A DNA stretch of 18,248 nucleotides, from assembly GCA_905201055.1 (NCBI GenBank), contig CAJKMT010000033.1, positions 1 to 18,248 of the forward strand, written 5' to 3'. Below the pieces are notes generated by a model. It worked only from the letters and a program-made list of their open reading frames with translations. It did no database searches and was not told the origin of the DNA. Positions 1 to 6,581 of the stretch are shown here, one piece after another. Numbering within the stretch: the stretch's first letter is position 1; each line of letters starts with the position of its first letter. Source of the DNA: an uncultured Sutterella sp. (GTDB lineage Bacteria; Pseudomonadota; Gammaproteobacteria; Burkholderiales; Burkholderiaceae_F). The position numbers were made by a program, and so were the translations under genes.

Positions 1-366
1 CTTAAGGAAGAGAAGGGCCCCGTTCTTCTGCATGTTTTGACCAACAAGGGGAACGGCGTGCCGGAAATTCTTCATAATCCCGATAAGTATCACGGCGTCG
101 GCCCCGAAAACAAACCCGAAACAGAAATTTCCTATTCTTCGGTTGTCGGCAATAAGCTGTGCGCTTTGGCACAAGACAACAAAAGCGTCGTGGCGGTAAC
201 CGCCGCCATGTCAATGGGCACCGGTCTTGACGAATTTGCCCGCAGGTTTCCCGACCGTTATTTCGACGTAGGAATAGCCGAAGGTCATGCCGCAAGTATG
301 TGCGCCGCTTTGGCTGCCGCAGGAGTTACCGTTGCCGAACGGTCTTTCGGGATAATGACAGCATGA
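1..366 (+). CDS. dxs: 1-deoxy-D-xylulose-5-phosphate synthase, internal fragment (chimeric 3' end)
   Basis: The frame is open from the first base, so the 5' end lies outside the window. The product up to about position 324 matches the middle of Dxs, the thiamine-diphosphate enzyme that joins pyruvate and glyceraldehyde 3-phosphate at the first step of the MEP isoprenoid pathway. Visible landmarks are GPVLLHVLTNKG, then NPDKYHGVGP closing the N-terminal domain, and FPDRYFDVGIAEGHA, whose Glu corresponds to the cofactor-activating glutamate. The proteobacterial motif is usually GIAEQHA, so this piece may come from another lineage. From about 325 to the stop at 364-366 the frame reads through antisense rlmB and is not Dxs. 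Roughly the C-terminal 230 residues are absent. The fragment is certain as Dxs-like; its link to the rest of the window is doubtful. Confidence 0.85.
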   Translation, partial: LKEEKGPVLLHVLTNKGNGVPEILHNPDKYHGVGPENKPETEISYSSVVGNKLCALAQDNKSVVAVTAAMSMGTGLDEFARRFPDRYFDVGIAEGHAASMCAALAAAGVTVAERSFGIMTA

Positions 367-734
367 ACGCCAGCGGCATCAGCCGAGCGCAGACAGGCAC
401 CGAAATTTCTCGGGTCCGTGATGCCGTCCAAAATCAGGAAAAGCGAGTCGGGACGAATCTCATCCATCAGTTCATCAAAAGACAGTGTCACCTCAAGGGG
501 GGTAGCCATCGCCACAATCCCCTGGTGGGGAATGTCGCCCGAAACCATGCCGCTTAAGCGGTCGTGGCCGGCCTGCATCACGCGAACACCGAAACTTTCA
601 AGCTCAGCGCGCATCTGATTCATGCGCTTATCGCGCCGCTGGGGATCCACATACACACAGACAATTGAATCCGGATCTTTTCTTAAGCGGGCGCCCACGG
701 CATGAAAACCCGCCAAAATAATATTTTTTGCCAT
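285..734 (-). CDS. rlmB: 23S rRNA (guanosine-2'-O-)-methyltransferase RlmB, C-terminally truncated
   Basis: This is the N-terminal half of RlmB, the SpoU/TrmH-class enzyme that methylates the 2'-O of G2251 in 23S rRNA using SAM. Residues 1-75 form the substrate-binding domain (MAKNIILAGFHAVGARLR, VYVDPQRRDKRMNQM). The catalytic domain begins with LFLILDGITDPRNFGACLRS, motif 1 of the family with its Asn and Arg. The protein follows RlmB through DRSATVTPAAAKAA (about position 303) and then continues out of family to a stop at 285-287, so SPOUT motifs 2 and 3, which bind SAM, are missing. A normal RlmB is about 245-250 residues. It lies 39 bp downstream of rnr in the same direction, the arrangement known in E. 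coli and many proteobacteria. The start is ATG at 734. The product could not be active as it stands; the truncation coincides with the dxs junction. Confidence 0.88.
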   Translation of the reverse strand: MAKNIILAGFHAVGARLRKDPDSIVCVYVDPQRRDKRMNQMRAELESFGVRVMQAGHDRLSGMVSGDIPHQGIVAMATPLEVTLSFDELMDEIRPDSLFLILDGITDPRNFGACLRSADAAGVHAVIIPKDRSATVTPAAAKAAHILAA

Positions 735-773
735 AACCTGTACTCAGTCATCAATAAATAGGTGACATTCTAA

Positions 774-3140
774 CTAACGGCGCGAGCGACTGATACGAAA
801 ATCAATCCGACGACGGTCTTCATCGACCTCAATGAGGCTCACCGTCACCACGTCACCCACCGAATAAACCTCGCCGAAAGATTGACCTTCAAGCGTGCCC
901 TGCGGAGTGTACATATAGTAATCAAAGCCGATGTTGGAAATGTGCACAAAACCTTCAACAAACACCTCCTGCAGCTGGACATAAAGTCCGAACGTGGTAA
1001 TTGCCGTGATTCGGGCTTTAAACGTACGCTGAGTCGAAGCAAGGGACTTCATGTAGCGGCACTTAAGCCAGGCGGTCACATCGCGGCTCGCGTCATCAGC
1101 CCTGCGTTCGCAGGCGCTCGTGATCTTGCCCAACTCAATCCAGGTATTGCGTGAAGGATCACTCTTGCCGGCGGTGGCATCCTGGGGCTGGGGCATCGCC
1201 AAAAGCGTGCGCTTGAGGTTCATGCCGCTTAAACTGTTTAAAACCGCAGTGCTTGATGCATAAACCGCCGGTCGGTAAGTCCGCCTCGACAAAATGCCTC
1301 GGATCGTACGGTGCACAAGTAAGTCAGGATAGCGGCGAATGGGCGAAGTAAAGTGCGTATAGGCTTCATAACCCAAACCGTAGTGCCCGATGTTGTCAGG
1401 TGAGTAAACCGCGCGCTGCATCGAGCGCAAAAGTGCGTTTTGAATCACATCACTATAAGGCTTGCCTTCGACCGCCTTAACGACTTTTTCATAATCCGCA
1501 GCAGAGGGTTTATTGCCACCTTCCAGAATCAGACCGAATCCGGAGAGCACCCGGCGCAGTTCAAGCAGACGGTCGGCAGCCGGCGTGTCATGCACACGGT
1601 AAAGAGACAGTTTCTTTCTGCGGGTGATGAAATCGGCCGCGCAGGTATTGGCCGCGAGCATGCACTCTTCAATAAGTCTGTGCGCATCGTTGGACTCACG
1701 GGCAACAATTGCTACGATTTCTCCCTTTTCATCGGTTTTGACCAATGTTTCCTGAGTCACAAAGTCAATGGCACCGCGCACGTTTCTTGCGCGACGCAGA
1801 ACCTTATAAAGTGCATACAGGCAATCAAGTCCGCCTCTGACGCTTTGCGGGACTTCTTCATCAGTCGCAGTGTCGCCGGAAAGGTACTTCCAGGCATTGG
1901 TGTACGTTAAACGCGCGTGTGAATGAATGACAGCCGGATAGAACTGATACGCCTTAACGGTGCCGAGCGAGTCAATCACCATATCGCAGACCATGGAGAG
2001 GCGGTCAACGCCGGGGTTTAATGAACAAAGACCGTTACAGAGCTTTTCGGGCAGCATCGGAATCACACGGCGCGGGAAATACACCGAAGTGCTTCTGAGC
2101 TGTGCGTCACGGTCAAGTTCCGTGTCGGGCTTGACGTAATAGCTCACATCGGCAATCGCCACAAGAAGCCTGAAGGTATCTTTGTCGGCTTTTTCCGCAT
2201 AAACGGCGTCGTCAAAGTCGCGGGCATCTTCTCCGTCAATCGTGCAAAACGGCACATCGCGCAGATCAACCCGCCGGGCACGGTCTTTGGCAAGAACCTT
2301 ATCCGGAAGCTTTTCGGTTTCAAGCATCGTGCCGGGGCTGAATTCATGAGGGAGATTGAACTGTCTGACAGCCAGCTCAATTTCCAAGTCTGCGTCATTG
2401 TCAACCTGCAATTCGCGGTCAATTCTGACGTAAACCCTCGGATCCCCTTTACTCGGATAACGGTGAATGACGGCGACGACTTTTTTATCGACCCAGCCTT
2501 CCAAAACCGACTCCGGATCCTCAAATTTCACACTCAGATTGCAAAGTCTCGGATCAGCCTTTTTAAAGTGATAGGTGACCTTACCGTGTTTGGAGGTGTT
2601 TTTCTTCACCTCGCCCACAATCTCAGTAATGGAATGCTCGATGATTTCCGTCACCGCAGCGTAAGGAGTCGGATCATCCCAGGGCTCTGCCGAATGCGTC
2701 GTACGAAAACGCACGGCATCACCCGGCAAAACAACCTTGACGTGCTCATCCGTAATCGTAAAACGATCTCCGGTTGAATCTTCCACGATGTAAGGTGTGG
2801 ACTGAGCGGGAGAAACCACGATACCGGTATGCTCTTTTTTCGCTTTATGCGTAAAGCATTTTTTCTGTGAATCAAACCGAACACGGCTGTCACCCATCAA
2901 GCGGTCAAGGACCTGGGCATAAAGTGACTCGTTGAGCTTGCGGTACTGCTCGGACAAAAGCACATAAAGTTCTGACGTATCCAGGTCAGCCGCCGAACGG
3001 TTTAATATCTCAACAGCCTTTTGCGTGAGCTCGGTAATCACGTAATTTTTGACTCGACCTTTGGCTGTGGTCACTTTTTTGGTCGCAGTGCGCTTTTCTT
3101 TCACGATCTTCGGACGGGGTGTTTTCTTTAAATTTGGCAA
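774..3140 (-). CDS. rnr: Ribonuclease R
   Basis: RNase R is a processive 3'-5' exoribonuclease of the RNB family that degrades structured RNA, including rRNA and mRNA fragments with stem-loops. The 788-residue product (E. coli: 813) has a basic N-terminus (1-35), a winged-helix region (about 35-100), two cold-shock/OB domains (about 105-245), the RNB nuclease domain (about 290-630) and a C-terminal S1 domain (about 705-785, starting FKARITAITTFGLYVQL). The metal-binding cluster IDGEDARDFDDA is complete; D302, D308, D310 and D311 match D272, D278, D280 and D281 of E. coli RNase R. The usual lysine-rich tail after S1 is almost absent, and the protein ends RSRR. The best start is TTG at 3140 after a purine-rich GAGAAAAGAAG; no ATG is available near it. 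It is the first gene of the rnr-rlmB unit. Confidence 0.96.
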   Translation of the reverse strand: MPNLKKTPRPKIVKEKRTATKKVTTAKGRVKNYVITELTQKAVEILNRSAADLDTSELYVLLSEQYRKLNESLYAQVLDRLMGDSRVRFDSQKKCFTHKAKKEHTGIVVSPAQSTPYIVEDSTGDRFTITDEHVKVVLPGDAVRFRTTHSAEPWDDPTPYAAVTEIIEHSITEIVGEVKKNTSKHGKVTYHFKKADPRLCNLSVKFEDPESVLEGWVDKKVVAVIHRYPSKGDPRVYVRIDRELQVDNDADLEIELAVRQFNLPHEFSPGTMLETEKLPDKVLAKDRARRVDLRDVPFCTIDGEDARDFDDAVYAEKADKDTFRLLVAIADVSYYVKPDTELDRDAQLRSTSVYFPRRVIPMLPEKLCNGLCSLNPGVDRLSMVCDMVIDSLGTVKAYQFYPAVIHSHARLTYTNAWKYLSGDTATDEEVPQSVRGGLDCLYALYKVLRRARNVRGAIDFVTQETLVKTDEKGEIVAIVARESNDAHRLIEECMLAANTCAADFITRRKKLSLYRVHDTPAADRLLELRRVLSGFGLILEGGNKPSAADYEKVVKAVEGKPYSDVIQNALLRSMQRAVYSPDNIGHYGLGYEAYTHFTSPIRRYPDLLVHRTIRGILSRRTYRPAVYASSTAVLNSLSGMNLKRTLLAMPQPQDATAGKSDPSRNTWIELGKITSACERRADDASRDVTAWLKCRYMKSLASTQRTFKARITAITTFGLYVQLQEVFVEGFVHISNIGFDYYMYTPQGTLEGQSFGEVYSVGDVVTVSLIEVDEDRRRIDFRISRSRR

Positions 3141-3164
3141 CTTCTTTTCTCTTTCGTATATAAT
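3134..3164 (+). promoter_or_regulatory. Candidate sigma-70 promoter for tRNA-Leu
   Basis: A TTGGCA (3134-3139) is followed by TATATAAT (3157-3164), giving a 17-nt spacer to TATATA or 19 nt to TATAAT. A start near 3171 would leave about 30 nt of leader before the tRNA at 3203. The -35 box overlaps the minus-strand TTG start codon of rnr, so tRNA transcription initiates over the rnr translation start. Inference from sequence match only. Confidence 0.45.
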
Positions 3165-3202
3165 TGCGATTCTCTGTTGTAGGTTTTAACCTAAACAGGT
3201 CT

Positions 3203-3287
3203 GCCCGGGTGGCGAAATTGGTAGACGCACCAGCTTCAGGTGCTGGCGCTGCGAGGCGTATCGGTTCGAGTCCGATCCCGGGCACCA
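3203..3287 (+). tRNA. tRNA-Leu (anticodon CAG)
   Basis: This is an 85-nt class II tRNA with an encoded CCA end. The acceptor stem GCCCGGG (3203-3209) pairs with CCCGGGC (3277-3283), followed by discriminator A and CCA. The D-arm reads TGGCGAAATTGGTAGACGCA. The anticodon stem CCAGC/GCTGG encloses the loop TTCAGGT, giving anticodon CAG, which reads CUG. There is a long variable arm, and the T-arm contains GGTTCGAGTCC. Class II structure plus this anticodon identifies leucine. It stands alone between a candidate promoter and an intrinsic terminator. Confidence 0.97.
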
Positions 3288-3336
3288 AAAACGCTTAAAT
3301 AATCAATAGACTTAATTGGTTATTTAAGCGTTTTTT
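3287..3336 (+). terminator. Intrinsic terminator after tRNA-Leu
   Basis: ACGCTTAAATAA (3291-3302) pairs with TTATTTAAGCGT (3320-3331), followed by a T run reaching 3336. The hairpin begins directly after the CCA end, so it ends a monocistronic tRNA transcript. A run of A precedes the left arm. Confidence 0.85.
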
Positions 3337-3561
3337 ATTACCCCGCACTTATATCAGTCTTGTCAATCGCGCCGCCTTTAGTATATCGAAGAATTTTGAT
3401 TTTCCGATGAAATATTTTGAATCTGTTTTTCTCAATCGGGAAAATCGTTTCAATTCGATAAAATGCATTTCTTAAGCCCGATCAAAGTTAAAGATTATTT
3501 TAATATCATTTAAATATTGAACAAATATTAACATTAAGTTGAAACCATATTTATTCAATAG
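3337..3561. other. AT-rich gene-free stretch
   Basis: No coding frame is convincing here. Two imperfect palindromes are visible: GATTTTCCGAT (3398-3408) with ATCGGGAAAATC (3435-3446), and TTCAATAG (3554-3561) with CTATTGAA (3573-3580), which flanks the stop codon of the lipoprotein gene. Neither has a T run placed for an intrinsic terminator on the minus strand. Confidence 0.5.
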
Positions 3562-3966
3562 TCAATCATTTCCTATTGAAATAATTTGATGGACTTCGAA
3601 AACCGCGGGATAGTTTTTGGCAAAACCGTCTTTAGCCTTTCCGGTATTTTCCACGAGTAAAGAAGCCTCAAGAGGTGTGCCGTTTTTGATTTGACCCGTG
3701 ACGGAATCGTAGCGCTCATAAAGTTCACCGGTTTTATCAACGACCCAATATGACTGAGAACACCCCTTGGGCTTAAAAGCCCGCACCTCATGACCGATAA
3801 TCAATGTTCCCTGAATTACAGCCCGATCACCCTCGGCCAAAAAACAAGCGTTTAATCCTGACTTACCGAGGGTTTGTGTTTTGACATTTGAAGATTCTGG
3901 CGCGGCGCAACTGAAAAGCATTGTTGCAAACGCGATGGCGAAAATCGAGGCAATTCTTTTGTTCAT
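3562..3966 (-). CDS. Small outer- or inner-membrane lipoprotein, function unknown
   Basis: The 134-residue product begins with a lipoprotein signal peptide: MNKR, a hydrophobic stretch, then the lipobox LFSC, with C20 as the predicted lipidated cysteine. Position +2 is Ala, so no inner-membrane retention Asp is present and outer-membrane sorting by Lol is plausible. The mature part (about 115 residues) reads GTLIIGHEVRAFKPKGC, YWVVDKTGELYERYDS, then PLEASLLVENTG. This layout (short strands, a Cys in the first turn, a conserved small beta-barrel feel) loosely recalls the C-terminal OB-fold domain of NlpE, the copper/surface-sensing lipoprotein, but the NlpE N-terminal CxxC domain is missing. 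That resemblance is my inference and is weak. The gene stands alone, with a candidate promoter upstream. The start is ATG at 3966. Confidence 0.8.
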   Translation of the reverse strand: MNKRIASIFAIAFATMLFSCAAPESSNVKTQTLGKSGLNACFLAEGDRAVIQGTLIIGHEVRAFKPKGCSQSYWVVDKTGELYERYDSVTGQIKNGTPLEASLLVENTGKAKDGFAKNYPAVFEVHQIISIGND

Positions 3967-3993
3967 AAAATCGGTCCAAAAGTTTCTCTCTAA

Positions 3994-4023
3994 TTAATAG
4001 TGATTTTAGAGCGTGAAACTCAA
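3994..4023 (-). promoter_or_regulatory. Candidate promoter of the lipoprotein gene
   Basis: On the minus strand TTGAGT (4023-4018) and TATTAA (3999-3994) are separated by 18 nt, ending 27 nt before the ATG at 3966. It is a moderate match to the sigma-70 consensus and the only good one in the gap between the two minus-strand genes. Confidence 0.4.
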
Positions 4024-4041
4024 CCGAAATGAAAACAATTG

Positions 4042-5016
4042 TTAGTCTTCTCTTTTTTCTTTTCTGTGCCGCTCGAGTACCTCAAGCTGCTTTTGCTGAA
4101 TGGCGGCCTGCTCCTTGGCGCTGACGCTGTGCGTCACCAAGTACACGCCAATGAAGATCAAAAGCACGGCCACGCCCTTTTCCCAGGAGATGGCGTCAAG
4201 CCCCATGGCCACGGCGGCGAGACAACCGGCAACCGGCTGAACATAGTTATACATGGCGGCAACAGTCGGTTTGAGGTTGCGCTGGCCGATCACAATCAGC
4301 AGGTAGGAAAGAAACGTGCCGCCGATAACCACATAGGCGGCGCCCAACCATTCGTTAACGCTCACCGTCGCCCATTCGGTCTGTGTCAGCGCGGGGATTG
4401 AAAACGGCAACACGCATAAAGAGGCAAAGGTGAACATCCACTTCATCGTGGTGAACAGGTTATATCGGGTAACCAGATCTTTAAACTTCACGACATAAAG
4501 CGCGAAACTCAACTGGGCGCTTGCGACCAGAAGGTCACCCCAAATATTACTTTGCAAGCCCGGGTTTGCGGCGAGCTCCGTTTTCGACATAATCAGCACC
4601 AAGGCGCCGCCAGCCCCCATCATGATGCCGATCAGTTTTTTAAGAGTAATGCGGTCTTTAAGGATCACAGCCGCAAGCACCATGGCCCAAAGCGGCATGG
4701 TCGAAGCCAAAATAGTGGCGTTGCCGGGCGTTGTGAGTCCCACGCCAAACACATAATTGCCTTGATTAAAAATAATGGCGAAAAGACTGGCGCAAAATAA
4801 CCGGATCAGATCGCTTTTAGCGACTTTTTCCCGGGGGGTGAAAAAGGAAGCGCACCAAAAAAGAACGGCGGCGCCGAAAATTCTCAAGTCCGTGAGCAGC
4901 AGCGGTGTGATAAGTCCGCCCATCATAGCCGTTTTGGCAATCGGAGCCATCAATCCCCAAATAATGTTGGCGCCGGCCGCGCAGCCGTGACCGGCCAGCA
5001 AGCTGCTCTTTGTCAT
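4042..5016 (-). CDS. DMT superfamily (EamA) transporter
   Basis: This is a 324-residue integral membrane protein of the drug/metabolite transporter superfamily, with two EamA repeats of about five spans each and roughly ten transmembrane helices in total. The first repeat ends with the family's typical GNATILASTMPLWAMVLA and RITLKKLIGIMMGAGGALVL, the second with a Pro in MYNYVQPVAGC and WEKGVAVLLIFIGVYLV. A charged, Gln/Glu/Lys-rich cytoplasmic tail of about 30 residues follows. The frame stays open for 53 codons upstream, but the start is placed at ATG 5016: GAAAGG lies 6 nt before it and the family N-terminus begins there. Substrate cannot be read from sequence; relatives move amino acids or metabolites, usually outward. 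It is divergent from a second EamA gene across 147 bp. Confidence 0.9.
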   Translation of the reverse strand: MTKSSLLAGHGCAAGANIIWGLMAPIAKTAMMGGLITPLLLTDLRIFGAAVLFWCASFFTPREKVAKSDLIRLFCASLFAIIFNQGNYVFGVGLTTPGNATILASTMPLWAMVLAAVILKDRITLKKLIGIMMGAGGALVLIMSKTELAANPGLQSNIWGDLLVASAQLSFALYVVKFKDLVTRYNLFTTMKWMFTFASLCVLPFSIPALTQTEWATVSVNEWLGAAYVVIGGTFLSYLLIVIGQRNLKPTVAAMYNYVQPVAGCLAAVAMGLDAISWEKGVAVLLIFIGVYLVTHSVSAKEQAAIQQKQLEVLERHRKEKRED

Positions 5017-5041
5017 AATGAACCTTTCAAAAAAGTGCCCC

Positions 5042-5047
5042 ATTATA
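5042..5047 (-). promoter_or_regulatory. Candidate -10 box for the leftward EamA gene
   Basis: A perfect TATAAT on the minus strand lies 25 nt upstream of the ATG at 5016. No good -35 box sits at 16-18 nt; TTCGCA is 21 nt away. Rightward, a TACAAT at 5124-5129 is the best -10 candidate for the divergent gene, also without a clear -35. Confidence 0.35.
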
Positions 5048-5163
5048 GTTCCGAACATATTCCAGACTGCGAAAACGAATACACAAAAACCCTTAGAAAA
5101 CACATACTCAGGCTTAAGAGGCTTACAATTGGAAAACTTAACTTCAAAGAAAGGATCCTTCTT

Positions 5164-6060
5164 ATGATGAAGCAATCGCTTTGGGCGCTCGCGGCTGCCG
5201 CCTGCTTTTCATTCATGGCGGTTTTTGTCAAACTGTGCAGCGGCCATTTCGGATCCTTGGAGCTTGTCTTCTACCGCTCTTTGATCGGCATCGTCACCAT
5301 CACGATGTTTGTGCGCTCCCAAGGGCTCACGCTTCGCACGCAGCATCTGGGCGGTCACATCAAACGCGCCATCCTCGGCACCATATCCGTGGGACTCTGG
5401 TTTTTCACCATCGGTGAAATGCCTCTTGGCACCAATATGACATTGATTTATACGACGCCGCTTTTCATGGCCGCCAATTTCATCATTTTGGCTTTTATTA
5501 AAAAAGAATCCGCCCCGTGGGGCGTGATATTGGCCATTCTTTTCGGCTTTGCCGGTGTCTCCACGGTGCTTCAGCCCACCTTTGATGAAGGGTATCTGAT
5601 TCCGGCGTTGATCTGCCTCTTTGTTGCCTTTATTGACCTTATTGTTTATTGGCAAATTAAAGAATTAGGGAACCTTAAAGAGCCCTCCTGGCGAATCGTC
5701 TTTTATTTCTCGACGTTCGGTGCCATTTTCGGTGTGATCGGCAGCTTCGTCCTTGAAGACGGCATGCACATGCCCACTTTGGAATCCGGTGCCTATCTTA
5801 TCGGTATGGGGCTATGCGCCACGCTCGGTCAAATCTGCACAACCCGCTCCTACGCCTACGGCAATATGCTTTTGAGCTCGTGCCTGGGCTTTTCCGCCAT
5901 CCCCTTCTCGGCTCTTGTCAGTTTCGCTCTCTTTAGCGAAACCGTTACAATGATCGGACTGCTCGGTATGGCTATGATTATTATCGCCGGTGTCTGCGCA
6001 ACCATTTACACTAAACGCACGGAAGCAGCCAACAAAGCCCGCGAGGCTGCCGCTTCCTGA
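5164..6060 (+). CDS. DMT superfamily (EamA) transporter
   Basis: This 298-residue membrane protein has ten predicted transmembrane helices in two EamA halves. The first begins SLWALAAAACFSFMAVFVKL and includes the conserved FYRSLIG; the motif PLGTNMTLIYTTPLFMA is the usual helix 3-4 region, and a second EamA half ends GMAMIIIAGVCATIY. The start is ATG 5164, 8 nt after AAGGA; a second ATG follows directly, and the frame's upward extension into the divergent gene is ignored. It differs clearly from its neighbour at 4042-5016, so the pair is not a recent tandem duplication. Substrate unknown. The 114-aa gene begins 26 bp downstream and is probably cotranscribed. Confidence 0.9.
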   Translation: MMKQSLWALAAAACFSFMAVFVKLCSGHFGSLELVFYRSLIGIVTITMFVRSQGLTLRTQHLGGHIKRAILGTISVGLWFFTIGEMPLGTNMTLIYTTPLFMAANFIILAFIKKESAPWGVILAILFGFAGVSTVLQPTFDEGYLIPALICLFVAFIDLIVYWQIKELGNLKEPSWRIVFYFSTFGAIFGVIGSFVLEDGMHMPTLESGAYLIGMGLCATLGQICTTRSYAYGNMLLSSCLGFSAIPFSALVSFALFSETVTMIGLLGMAMIIIAGVCATIYTKRTEAANKAREAAAS

Positions 6061-6086
6061 TTTTTCTTTTTCCTAAGAGGTTTAAC

Positions 6087-6431
6087 ATGGATAAGAAAGA
6101 AACCCAAGAAGTTCAAAAAGAACAACCCGCTCAGCAAGAACCCAATGTGTGGGTGTGTGACGCCGTCGGTGTCACGCACTGCGATGTGAGCGACAAGGGA
6201 GTGATCTACACGGTCACGTGGACCGACTTTATGGGCTTGCAGCACTCGGCTAAAGTCAAACGCGAAGACTGCTACTTTGATTTCCAAAATGTCTTGAAGA
6301 CTTTGGTGAAAGGCGGCTACCGCTACAACACCATGATCGCTCAAGCCCCCGCGATCATTCAGCAACGCCTCACCGCTTTCCGCCCGACACAAGAGAGCGT
6401 GAAAAAGGCGCTTGAAGCCATGAAAAAATAA
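6087..6431 (+). CDS. Hypothetical cytosolic protein
   Basis: I do not recognise this 114-residue protein. It has a polar Gln/Glu/Lys-rich N-terminal tail (1-19), then a compact part with NVWVCDAVGVTHCDVSDKG, alternating strands (VIYTVTWTDFMG, HSAKVKREDCYF) and a helical C-terminus (NVLKTLVKGGYRYN through SVKKALEAMKK). It contains no signal peptide or membrane span and three cysteines (C24, C32 and one in EDCYF). AAGAGG stands before the ATG at 6087. It follows the EamA gene by 26 bp and is closed by a strong terminator, so the two likely form one transcript. A beta-rich small domain is likely, but no function can be assigned. Confidence 0.8.
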   Translation: MDKKETQEVQKEQPAQQEPNVWVCDAVGVTHCDVSDKGVIYTVTWTDFMGLQHSAKVKREDCYFDFQNVLKTLVKGGYRYNTMIAQAPAIIQQRLTAFRPTQESVKKALEAMKK

Positions 6432-6453
6432 TCTTGAATAGGTCTTCGAGATT

Positions 6454-6485
6454 AAGGCGAAGTCCGTAGCGCTTCGCCTTTTTTT
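6454..6485 (+). terminator. Intrinsic terminator
   Basis: AAGGCGAAG (6454-6462) pairs with CTTCGCCTT (6472-6480), followed by T runs to 6485. It ends the EamA / 114-aa unit. Confidence 0.88.
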
Positions 6486-6581
6486 CGTCCGCTTAACGGA
6501 TTTTGCTTAGAAATCGGCCATCAAAAGATCGCCTTGCTCATCTATATTGAGGAAATGCAAATGAAAATGAAAGGATGACTG

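Noticed and set aside
2346..2777. 143-residue plus-strand frame inside rnr
   Set aside because: It is a shadow of the rnr cold-shock region, with no motif and no ribosome-binding site.
3010..3288. Minus-strand frame beginning MVPGIGLEPIRLAAPAPEAG
   Set aside because: It is the antisense reading of the tRNA-Leu gene joined to an out-of-frame part of rnr; this start sequence is a familiar artefact of tRNA-Leu loci.
3398..3446. Imperfect palindrome as terminator of the lipoprotein gene
   Set aside because: It lies over 115 bp past the stop codon and has no T run on the minus strand; the arms also mismatch by one base.
5017..5175. 53-codon upward extension of the leftward EamA gene, and a matching extension of the rightward one
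   Set aside because: The extensions overlap each other head to head and lack family similarity; both genes have good binding sites at the inner ATGs (5016 and 5164).
5209..5655. 148-residue minus-strand frame inside the rightward EamA gene
   Set aside because: Composition is that of a reverse-read membrane protein (many His, Lys, Glu, Asn); no start signal and no family.
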